A DNA stretch of 64,000 nt, from the NCBI GenBank assembly GCA_038110465.1, contig JAYNJU010000002.1, forward strand, positions 1-64,000, given 5' to 3'. The notes beneath the pieces were generated by a model. That model did not search any database, was not told where the DNA came from, and saw nothing but the letters and a program-made list of their open reading frames with translations. This stretch comes from Marisimplicoccus sp038110465. GTDB taxonomy: Bacteria; Bacteroidota; Bacteroidia; Flavobacteriales; Flavobacteriaceae. This document shows, piece after piece, positions 44,385 to 51,384 of the stretch (position 1 is its first letter; each line of letters starts with the position of its first letter). Made by a program: the position numbers and the translations under genes.

Positions 44385-45695
44385 TTATATTCTTTCAATT
44401 TCAGCCCCTATTTTTCTTAACCTTTCAACTATTTTTTCATAGCCTCTATCAATTTGTTCTACATTTTGAATAATGCTTTCTCCATTAGCAGAAAGTGAAG
44501 CAATTAAAAGTGCTATTCCAGCTCTTATATCTGGTGAAGTCAATGTCATTGGCTTTAATGATGATTTGAAGTTATGTCCTATTACAGAAGCTCTATGAGG
44601 ATCACATAAAATTACTTTTGCACCCATATCAATTAATTTATCTACAAAGAATAACCTACTTTCAAACATTTTTTGATGAATTAATACGCTTCCATTAGCT
44701 TGAGTAGCAACTACGAGAATAATCGAAATAAGATCAGGACTAAACCCTGGCCAAGGAGCATCTGAAATTGTAAGTATTGATCCATCAATATAGTTTGAAA
44801 TTGAATAACCGTTTTTATGCTCTGGAATTACCATATCATCACCCTCCTTATGAATAGTAATACCCAATTTTCTGAATACATCAGGAATTTGCCCTAAGTT
44901 ATTCCATGAAACATCTTTAATTGTTATACTACTTTTTGTCATGGCAGCAAGACCAATCCAACTTCCAATTTCAATCATATCAGGAAGAATTTTATGTTCT
45001 GTACCCTTTAGATTATCAACTCCAGTTATAACAAGAAGATTTGAACCTATACCAGAGATATTTGCACCCATTTGATTCAACATAGCACATAGTTGTTGAA
45101 TATATGGCTCACATGCTGCATTATATATAGTTGTAGTTCCATTAGCTAATACACTTGCCATAATAATATTTGCAGTTCCTGTAACAGATGCCTCATCTAG
45201 AAGTATGTTACATCCTTTAAGTCCTTTAGATGAACTAATAGAATAAGTTTTATTCTTTGAGTCATAATTAAGTTTAGCTCCAAGTTTTTCAAGATTATTA
45301 AAATGAGTATCTAGTCTTCTTCTACCAATTTTATCACCACCAGGCCTTGGAATAGATGCTGATCCAAATCTTGTAAGTAAAGGCCCAACTAGCATAATTG
45401 AGCCTCTTAAAGACTTTGCATCTTCAGCAAAACTTGAATCATTTAGATACTTAATATTTATATTCTTTGAGTTAAATAAATACTTTCCTTCTTCAATTTT
45501 ATTGATTTTAACTCCAAGTTTCTCAAGAATATCAATTTGCTTATTTACATCAATTATGTTAGGAATATTAGAGATTATAACATCTTCAGATGTTAAAAGT
45601 GTAGCACAAATTACTTGGAGAGCTTCATTTTTAGCACCTTGAGGAGTAATTTCTCCACTTAGTTTTTTACCTCCTTTAACTTTAATACTAGACAT
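44385..45695 (-). CDS. murA: UDP-N-acetylglucosamine 1-carboxyvinyltransferase
   Basis: First committed step of peptidoglycan synthesis: adds enolpyruvate to UDP-GlcNAc. 436 residues; QGAKNEAL near 19-26 holds the conserved Lys22-Asn23. The active-site loop reads PRPGGDKIGRRRLDTH: residue 121 is Asp where E. coli has Cys115. Asp at this site makes MurA insensitive to fosfomycin in other bacteria, and it is normal for this phylum. It lies one base after the DUF4290 gene (overlap by 1), a pairing seen in other Bacteroidota. Confidence 0.95.
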   Translation of the reverse strand: MSSIKVKGGKKLSGEITPQGAKNEALQVICATLLTSEDVIISNIPNIIDVNKQIDILEKLGVKINKIEEGKYLFNSKNINIKYLNDSSFAEDAKSLRGSIMLVGPLLTRFGSASIPRPGGDKIGRRRLDTHFNNLEKLGAKLNYDSKNKTYSISSSKGLKGCNILLDEASVTGTANIIMASVLANGTTTIYNAACEPYIQQLCAMLNQMGANISGIGSNLLVITGVDNLKGTEHKILPDMIEIGSWIGLAAMTKSSITIKDVSWNNLGQIPDVFRKLGITIHKEGDDMVIPEHKNGYSISNYIDGSILTISDAPWPGFSPDLISIILVVATQANGSVLIHQKMFESRLFFVDKLIDMGAKVILCDPHRASVIGHNFKSSLKPMTLTSPDIRAGIALLIASLSANGESIIQNVEQIDRGYEKIVERLRKIGAEIERI

Positions 45696-46324
45696 TAAAA
45701 TCTTCTTTTTAGCTTTTTTCGATTTTTAGGTGTCTTAGTATTTGTCTTTATTTTGTTTTTAAGAAACTCACTGGAATCAGTAAGGGGTAAACTTGAATCA
45801 GGAATACTAAGACTTGTATTTGACAAATCACTTAAATGATCAAGAATAACTTTATCCTCAACAGAATCTTTATTCCAATTCAAAAAGCACTTTTTCATAT
45901 GATTTGCAATGTTAAGCACAAGTTTATTCTTAAGTTCACCCTCATCCCAACTAATTGCAATATCAATCATTCTTTTAATATTATTTCCATAGAATCTGTA
46001 CTTAGGATAGCTTTGAGGGTAGTTAAGCTTGCTTGGTTTCGAGTTCTTATAATCTTCTTCTAAAGGCTTGTCAAAAGGGCTATCTACATCTAGCTTGAAG
46101 TCTGACATAATAAATAATTGTGCCCAAAGTTTATGTTTAAAGTCTGGCACATCTCTTAAATGTGGATTTAAGTTTCCCATAACTCCAATAATAGCTTTAG
46201 CCATTTTATTTCTCTCTTCTCGATTCTCAATAGCTATGGCTTGATCTACCATTTGATGTACATGTCTACCATATTCAGGTATAATAAGTTTTTTTCTAGC
46301 AGTATTATATTCTAGGGAATTCAT
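45695..46324 (-). CDS. DUF4290 family protein
   Basis: A 209-residue cytoplasmic protein of a Bacteroidota-specific family of unknown role. The family core is in the N-terminal half: EYNTARKKLIIPEYGRHV, then MAKAIIGVMGNLNPHLRDVPDFKHKLWAQLF. The C-terminal 25 residues are Lys/Arg-rich. Its stop overlaps the murA start by one base, so they are co-expressed, which suggests a link with cell envelope synthesis; that is inference from position only. Confidence 0.85.
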   Translation of the reverse strand: MNSLEYNTARKKLIIPEYGRHVHQMVDQAIAIENREERNKMAKAIIGVMGNLNPHLRDVPDFKHKLWAQLFIMSDFKLDVDSPFDKPLEEDYKNSKPSKLNYPQSYPKYRFYGNNIKRMIDIAISWDEGELKNKLVLNIANHMKKCFLNWNKDSVEDKVILDHLSDLSNTSLSIPDSSLPLTDSSEFLKNKIKTNTKTPKNRKKLKRRF

Positions 46325-46353
46325 AAATGCAATTTAATAAATTAATTTCCAAT

Positions 46354-46647
46354 TTAAAGGCTAATTATATTATCTATCTTACTAGTTTTCTTGTAGATTT
46401 CAATAACATCATTTGGTAGTTTAGCATTATATCTAAATGAAATACTTATAAATTTATTGTTTGATGAAGATTTAAAATTCATTTTACCCTTGTATGAGCC
46501 AAGTATTTCTTTTAAGGATTTAAACTCATCTGAATTATCCTTAACTATAAATTTAAATAAATATTCACCTGGCCAATTTTGAGATTCATTCAATTGATTA
46601 TGAAATCTAGAATAAAATTCTTCAGATTTAATATTTTTATGAGTCAA
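46354..46647 (-). CDS. DUF493 (YbeD-like) family protein
   Basis: A small alpha/beta protein with the family core EEFYSRF, WPGEYLFKFIVK and FISISFRYNAKLPNDVIEIY. The function is unknown; the E. coli homologue is YbeD. The frame is open up to an ATG at 46686, but a promoter-like TATATTTG lies at 46677-46670 and homologues begin shortly before EEFY. I therefore favour the TTG at 46647 (97 residues); the longer 110-residue form from 46686 remains possible. Divergent from the P-loop ATPase. Confidence 0.8.
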   Translation of the reverse strand: MTHKNIKSEEFYSRFHNQLNESQNWPGEYLFKFIVKDNSDEFKSLKEILGSYKGKMNFKSSSNNKFISISFRYNAKLPNDVIEIYKKTSKIDNIISL

Positions 46648-46669
46648 GAGATTAATTTTGTTGATTATA

Positions 46670-46677
46670 CAAATATA
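46670..46677 (-). promoter_or_regulatory. Candidate -7 box (TATATTTG) for the DUF493 gene
   Basis: On the minus strand TATATTTG matches TAnnTTTG. It lies downstream of the most distal ATG of the frame, which supports a shorter DUF493 protein. No -33 element is visible. Confidence 0.35.
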
Positions 46678-46695
46678 TACAATCATATTCTTTAA

Positions 46696-47238
46696 ATGTT
46701 GAAATTGAAAAATAATAAAAAGGTTGTTCTTGCTGGTGGACCAAGTACTGGTAAGACTTCCATTTTAAATAAACTAAAAAAAAATGGATATAAATGTTTT
46801 GATGAAGCTGCAAGAGAAATACTTAGCAATTTCAATGAGAAAGGAGATGGATTTAAATCTAACCCAATCGAGATAAGTAATGAAATTTTAATTAATAGGG
46901 ATTTTGACTTTAAATCTTCTGAGAATATACAATGTAAAGATAATGTTGTTTTTTTTGATCGAGGAGTTCATGAAATTACTGCTTATTTAAGATCAATTGA
47001 AAAATCAAATGAGTTTTGGGAAAATATAGTCCATAATTATAATTATGATGTAATTTTTATTTTTCCTCCATGGAAAGAAATTTACACAAAAGATTTGAAT
47101 AGAATTGAGGATTTTGAAGAAGCAAAAAAAATAAGCCCTTTTATTTATGAAATTTATAAAACTAATTTTGAAAGAGTAATCGAAGTTCCTGAATTAATTA
47201 TTGAGGATAGGGTAAAATTTATTTTAGAAAGACTATGA
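46696..47238 (+). CDS. P-loop ATPase (AAA_28-like)
   Basis: A 180-residue single-domain NTPase. Walker A is GGPSTGKTS at 14-22, a DEAAREIL block follows (35-42), and VVFFDRGVHEI is the Walker B-like strand. The pattern resembles the AAA_28/NadR-kinase-like group of small ATPases or kinases, which in Bacteroidota are uncharacterised. Its end overlaps the fmt start by 4 bases (ATGA), so it is co-translated with fmt. The substrate is unknown. Confidence 0.82.
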   Translation: MLKLKNNKKVVLAGGPSTGKTSILNKLKKNGYKCFDEAAREILSNFNEKGDGFKSNPIEISNEILINRDFDFKSSENIQCKDNVVFFDRGVHEITAYLRSIEKSNEFWENIVHNYNYDVIFIFPPWKEIYTKDLNRIEDFEEAKKISPFIYEIYKTNFERVIEVPELIIEDRVKFILERL

Positions 47239-48179
47239 AAGAAAAGATTGTATTCTTTGGAACACCAGAATTTGCATTAGAATCATTGATAAAAATTAGT
47301 GAGAACTTTGAGATAGCTTGTACTGTTACTTCTCCTAATAAAAAGTCTGGAAGGGGTCAAAAAGTAAACGAGAGTATAATAAAGAGATACTCGGATAAAA
47401 ATAAAATTCCATGTCTACAGCCCTTAAAATTAAATGATATAGATTTTATAAGTAAATTAAAATCAATAAATGCTAAATTATTCGTAGTTGTAGCTTTCAG
47501 AAGAATACCTGATGAAGTATTTAATATTCCTAAATATGGAACTATTAACCTTCATGCATCTTTGTTGCCTGATTATCGTGGAGCAGCTCCAATTAATTGG
47601 GTTCTAATAAATGGTGAAAAAATTACAGGCGTTACAACTTTCTTCATAAATAGTGATATAGATAAAGGTGAAATAATTATGCAAAAAGAGGTTAAGATTT
47701 TAAAAGATGATGATTTTGGAAGTTTATACAAAAGATTATCATCTATAGGCTCTAATTTATTGTCTGAAACTATATTAAGCATATTTAATTCAAATGTTAA
47801 GACTATAACTCAAGCTAATAGTACTAATTTGAGCCTTGCTCCTAAGTTAAATAGAGACAATACTAGAATTGACTGGAATAAGTCTAGTACTGAAATCAAT
47901 AACTTAATTAAAGGCCTAAATCCAAAACCAGGTGCTTGGACTGAACTATTGAATGGTAATACAAAACTTAAATTAAAAATATTAAAAGCAGAAAGTCTTG
48001 ATAATATAGAAAATACAGATATTCCTGGAAAACTTAATGTAGTTGATAATAAAATTATAATTAATACAGGTAGTGGGGCAATTAATTGTGAAATAATTCA
48101 TTTAGAGAACAAGAAAGAAATGTATACAAAAGAGCTTTTAAATGGCTATAGATTTGACCAAAATTCCCGAGTTTACTGA
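47235..48179 (+). CDS. fmt: Methionyl-tRNA formyltransferase
   Basis: A 314-residue enzyme that formylates initiator Met-tRNA using 10-formyl-THF. The catalytic domain has IVFFGTPEFA at the start and the Asn-His-Asp set in NLHASLLPDYRGAAPINW with DIDKGEI; a C-terminal OB-like domain begins near 205 with LAPKLNRDNTRIDW. Normal length. Coupled to the P-loop ATPase upstream. Confidence 0.95.
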   Translation: MKEKIVFFGTPEFALESLIKISENFEIACTVTSPNKKSGRGQKVNESIIKRYSDKNKIPCLQPLKLNDIDFISKLKSINAKLFVVVAFRRIPDEVFNIPKYGTINLHASLLPDYRGAAPINWVLINGEKITGVTTFFINSDIDKGEIIMQKEVKILKDDDFGSLYKRLSSIGSNLLSETILSIFNSNVKTITQANSTNLSLAPKLNRDNTRIDWNKSSTEINNLIKGLNPKPGAWTELLNGNTKLKLKILKAESLDNIENTDIPGKLNVVDNKIIINTGSGAINCEIIHLENKKEMYTKELLNGYRFDQNSRVY

Positions 48180-48187
48180 TTAAAACA

Positions 48188-48227
48188 AGCATATTATCAA
48201 CAAAATGAGCATATTTATTAACAAATA
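48188..48227 (+). repeat. Imperfect 20-base direct repeat upstream of HU
   Basis: AGCATATTATCAACAAAAT (48188-48206) is followed in tandem by AGCATATTTATTAACAAATA (48208-48227). The two copies differ at a few positions and have a period of 20 bases, near two helical turns. It lies between fmt and the HU gene, with a near-consensus -7 box TATCTTTA at 48272-48279 downstream. It may be an operator, but no binder is known. Confidence 0.5.
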
Positions 48228-48302
48228 ACGTGATTTAACCTCTTATTTATGGGGACTTAGCTATTATCCTATATCTTTATTAAAACATTAAAATTAAGTG
48301 AT

Positions 48303-48575
48303 ATGAACAAATCAGAATTAATTGATGCTATGGCAGCTGACGCTGGTATATCTAAAGCATCAGCAAAAAAAGCTCTAGAATCTTTTCTAGGGAGTGTTGG
48401 TTCAACTTTAAAAGGTGGAGGTAGAGTTTCATTAGTTGGATTCGGATCTTGGTCGGTTTCTCAAAGAGCTGCTCGTGATGGAAGAAATCCTCAAACTGGT
48501 GCTACTATTAAAATACCTGCTAAAAAAGTTGTAAAATTTAAGGCTGGTGCTGAACTATCTGGCTCAGTTAACTAA
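48303..48575 (+). CDS. HU-family DNA-binding protein
   Basis: A 90-residue histone-like protein that bends DNA and organises the nucleoid as a dimer. Start MNKSELIDAMAADAGISKASA, the dimer core GSVGSTLKGG, and the arm and signature GFGSWSVSQRAARDGRNPQTG are typical. It has its own upstream region of 123 bases and is ended by a strong hairpin, fitting a highly expressed single gene. Confidence 0.95.
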   Translation: MNKSELIDAMAADAGISKASAKKALESFLGSVGSTLKGGGRVSLVGFGSWSVSQRAARDGRNPQTGATIKIPAKKVVKFKAGAELSGSVN

Positions 48576-48603
48576 GTTTTAAATTCATTTAAAAAATGTG
48601 AAT

Positions 48604-48634
48604 AAAGAGCTTCTTTTTGAAGCTCTTTTTTTTT
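48604..48634 (+). terminator. Rho-independent terminator of the HU gene
   Basis: AAAGAGCTTC (48604-48613) pairs with GAAGCTCTTT (48619-48628) around a T5 loop, followed by a T-run. It lies 28 bases after the HU stop codon and just before the YqgE ATG. Confidence 0.9.
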
Positions 48635-48636
48635 CT

Positions 48637-49161
48637 ATGAAAGGTAGTATTCTTATATCTAGTCCGAATCTTTTAACTGATCAAATTTTCTATAAGTCTA
48701 TTATTATAATAGTAGATGAATCTGAAGAAGGGTACACTGGATTTATACTTAATAAGCCAGAAGGATATTTTTTTATTAAAAATGAAAAAAAATTTAATGG
48801 TATAAAATATCAGTTCAATTATGGTGGTCCAGTTTCAAAAAGTACTTTTTTTATTACAAAGAGTTTAGAGTTTAATACAATTAATGATTTATTATCCTGG
48901 GGAGATAATGTTGAATTGATTTTTGAAAAGATAGAAAATGGATCTATTTGCAAAGATGAAGTAATGTTTTTTCAAGGATATTCAGGATGGAGTAAAACTC
49001 AACTTGAAGATGAAATAGCAAATAAATTTTGGATTACTCAAGATATAGAGTATGATTTATTTAGCCTAACAAAAAAAAATAGCTGGAAGACTTTAATTAA
49101 AAAATTAGGAGGGCAATTTAAAGTATGGTACAACTCACCAGATGATATAACTTTAAATTAA
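48637..49161 (+). CDS. YqgE/AlgH family protein
   Basis: A 174-residue protein of the UPF0301 (YqgE/AlgH) family, of unknown biochemical role. The conserved blocks are GSILISSPNLL, GYTGFILNKP, FNYGGPVS and the FFQGYSGWSKTQLEDEI region. I set the start at ATG 48637: a GTG at 48598 would put the HU terminator hairpin inside the coding sequence, and homologues begin near MKGSILIS. The end overlaps the convergent START-like gene by 4 bases. Confidence 0.88.
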   Translation: MKGSILISSPNLLTDQIFYKSIIIIVDESEEGYTGFILNKPEGYFFIKNEKKFNGIKYQFNYGGPVSKSTFFITKSLEFNTINDLLSWGDNVELIFEKIENGSICKDEVMFFQGYSGWSKTQLEDEIANKFWITQDIEYDLFSLTKKNSWKTLIKKLGGQFKVWYNSPDDITLN

Positions 49162-49550
49162 GATGAGCCTAAAACTTGTTTCAAATCAGAAATTAAACTA
49201 TCCCATAATAATTTTGCTTCTTCAATTTCATCTTCTTGAGAAAAATCAGTAATTATAAGAGATACATCTTTTGTGATTTCATCCATCTGTATTTTAAACT
49301 CAAAGTAACAATCTTCTTCATCTGGTTCATCATTAATCCACTGAAACCTTATTCTTTCATTTGGCTTTTTACTAAGGACTCTAGCATATTCTTCTGAATC
49401 ACCCCAAAAAAAAGTATACTTTTCACCTCTATAATTTACATCATCAGAAAACCATTCTGATAATCCAGATGGAGTAGACAAATATTGATAAAGGAGTTGA
49501 GGTGATGATTGAAAATCATATTCCAATACAAACTCTTTCTTTTGAGTCAT
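49158..49550 (-). CDS. START-like domain protein
   Basis: A 130-residue protein of the AHSA1/START-like fold found in Bacteroidota. It begins FVLEYDFQSSPQLLYQYLSTPSGLSEWF, the usual first helix and strand with the Trp-Phe pair, and ends with a long C-terminal helix. Very acidic. No catalytic residues are known in this group; ligand or chaperone binding is the likely role. Divergent from tRNA-Met. Confidence 0.82.
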   Translation of the reverse strand: MTQKKEFVLEYDFQSSPQLLYQYLSTPSGLSEWFSDDVNYRGEKYTFFWGDSEEYARVLSKKPNERIRFQWINDEPDEEDCYFEFKIQMDEITKDVSLIITDFSQEDEIEEAKLLWDSLISDLKQVLGSS

Positions 49551-49637
49551 AAAAATATTTTAAGTAATATATTAAAAAAAGTTAGTATATGCACCAATTA
49601 ACAATTTTTTAGGTTTACTTTCTTGATATTTGTTTTA

Positions 49638-49645
49638 TATATTTG
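49638..49645 (+). promoter_or_regulatory. Candidate -7 box (TATATTTG) of tRNA-Met
   Basis: TATATTTG ends 8 bases before the tRNA 5' end. A TTTA 20 bases upstream (49614-49617) may serve as a weak -33. The transcript probably continues into the lipoprotein gene 10 bases after the tRNA. Confidence 0.45.
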
Positions 49646-49653
49646 CATTTCCT

Positions 49654-49727
49654 GGCGAGGTAGCTCAGTTGGTGAGAGCGTCGGATTCATAACCCGGAGG
49701 TCGGGAGTTCAAATCTCCCTCTCGCTA
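49654..49727 (+). tRNA. tRNA-Met, elongator (anticodon CAT)
   Basis: Cloverleaf with acceptor GGCGAGG/TCTCGCT, D-arm GCTC/GAGC, loop TTCATAA (anticodon CAT) and T-arm GGGAG-TTCAAAT-CTCCC. The first pair is G-U rather than the unpaired C-A of an initiator, and the anticodon stem lacks three G-C pairs, so it is an elongator tRNA. Pair 31-39 is A-C. CCA is not encoded. Confidence 0.93.
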
Positions 49728-49737
49728 CAACTTATAT

Positions 49738-50340
49738 ATGAAGTCAAATTTTTTAAAATATATTTTTCTATCTCTAGTTTTATTTAGTTGTAGTAAATCG
49801 GAAATTAATAACTCTTCGCAAGAGATTTTAGAAGAAGAGTTTGTTCAGATATATAGCTGTGTATCATATGATGATTTGTTAGATCCCCAAAATACTAATC
49901 AAGATGATTTAATGCAGTATTGGTATAAATTTGTTGAAGATGTAAAATGTACAAGAGGTGGTCCAGATTATGACGAGCTTAATCCCTCTCTCAATATTTT
50001 CTTTGAATTTAGAACTGCAGCACAAATAACTGCTGGTGTAACTCCAGATCATATCGCTTATTCAACTTTCACAGGATACTGTAATGATAATCGAGTAAAT
50101 GTTGGAGTTCTCTACAATGAATGGACTGAAAAAAACTTACTTCAAAGGTTATGGATAATGTATCATGAATTTGGACATGATGTTTATAAATATGAGCATA
50201 GTTCTGATCCAGCAGATATAATGTATCCTGCAAGTACAAGAGGTGACATTGATTTAAATGATTTTATAGAAGCTAAAGACAGGATGTTTAAGAGATCTTT
50301 TCCTGGAATTAGATATATACAATGCCCATCAGAAGACTAA
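49738..50340 (+). CDS. Matrixin-like zinc metalloprotease lipoprotein
   Basis: A 200-residue lipoprotein: lipobox LFSC (Cys18). The segment HEFGHDVYKYEH (143-154) resembles the metzincin HExxHxxGxxH zinc site, with a third His one residue later than usual and no Gly, and DIMYP (160-164) resembles the matrixin Met-turn. An N-terminal region with three Cys (41, 71, 115) precedes. It would act on the outside face of the membrane. Starts 10 bases after tRNA-Met with no own promoter visible. The protease call is inference from the motif. Confidence 0.75.
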   Translation: MKSNFLKYIFLSLVLFSCSKSEINNSSQEILEEEFVQIYSCVSYDDLLDPQNTNQDDLMQYWYKFVEDVKCTRGGPDYDELNPSLNIFFEFRTAAQITAGVTPDHIAYSTFTGYCNDNRVNVGVLYNEWTEKNLLQRLWIMYHEFGHDVYKYEHSSDPADIMYPASTRGDIDLNDFIEAKDRMFKRSFPGIRYIQCPSED

Positions 50341-50346
50341 CATTAA

Positions 50347-51384
50347 TTATTTTGACATCTGTGCCTCTACCAATGGATTCATAATTTTAAACCATATAGG
50401 AGGAATAAGAGAAAGTAATATAGAAGTTGGATACCCATATGGTAAATGTGGGCAATCTACTAAAGATTCTAATACTTGATATTTTTTTGAAGATTTGAAG
50501 TGATGATCACTATGCCTTGTAAGTTCGTATAATACTATTCTTCCAATTGTATGATTTGAATTCCATGAGTGATGAGGTTTGACTCTTTCATACCTTCCAT
50601 TTGAATCTTTCTTCCTTAATAAACCATAATGCTCTACATAATTAATTGTTTCTAAAAACAAAAATGATATAATTGACATTATAATGGATAGTAATGTAAT
50701 ATAAGGTCCAAAATAGTTATATATTAAAATTAAAAATGTGAATTGAAATATAGTATAAAAGACCATATCATTTTTGATTGATAAAAATCCTTTTTTAGAT
50801 ACCTTCAAGAGTTTTAACTGAATTTTCCATGCGTTTAAATATGTCCTAAAAACAGATGTCACCCAGAAACTATAAAGATTCTGTTTATATTTTGCTGTAG
50901 CTGGGTCTTCAGGAGTTGCTACGTTGATATGATGTCCAAAGTTATGCTCTATATAAAAGTGCATATATTGACAAGGTAAATACAAAAGTTTTGAGCAAGT
51001 TCTTGAAAAGAGGGATTTTCTATGACCCAACTCATGACCTACATTAATCCCATTAGTAGCCATAACTATACTAGCAGATAAAATTATTCCTGTCAATTCT
51101 GAAATAGATGAAGCTAATGCTAGCTTATTTAAAGAAAAAAAGAAAATACCAAAAACTAGAGGTATATTTAAATATAGTAATATATCAAAAAAAGGGTCTA
51201 ATAACCTATTTGATATTTCATTTTCTGTATATTTTTCATTACTCCTTTTAACAATTATCTCAAGTAGAGGAATAAAAATAAAAGTATAAATAACAGCTAG
51301 ATAATTATAAATACCACCTAATGAAATGCCTAAGAATGCCATAAGTGCAATTGAATAAGACATTAAATATTTTAAGTCTTTCAT
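50347..51384 (-). CDS. alkB: Alkane 1-monooxygenase (AlkB-type)
   Basis: A 345-residue membrane di-iron hydroxylase with six hydrophobic segments. All His boxes are present: HELGH (117-121), EHNFGHH (146-152), NYVEHYG (248-254, the AlkB mark) and LTRHSDHH (288-295). The family hydroxylates the terminal methyl of alkanes or related chains using rubredoxin and a reductase; neither partner is in the window. The start overlaps the aconitase stop by one base (TAATG). The real substrate, alkane or fatty chain, is uncertain. Confidence 0.88.
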   Translation of the reverse strand: MKDLKYLMSYSIALMAFLGISLGGIYNYLAVIYTFIFIPLLEIIVKRSNEKYTENEISNRLLDPFFDILLYLNIPLVFGIFFFSLNKLALASSISELTGIILSASIVMATNGINVGHELGHRKSLFSRTCSKLLYLPCQYMHFYIEHNFGHHINVATPEDPATAKYKQNLYSFWVTSVFRTYLNAWKIQLKLLKVSKKGFLSIKNDMVFYTIFQFTFLILIYNYFGPYITLLSIIMSIISFLFLETINYVEHYGLLRKKDSNGRYERVKPHHSWNSNHTIGRIVLYELTRHSDHHFKSSKKYQVLESLVDCPHLPYGYPTSILLSLIPPIWFKIMNPLVEAQMSK

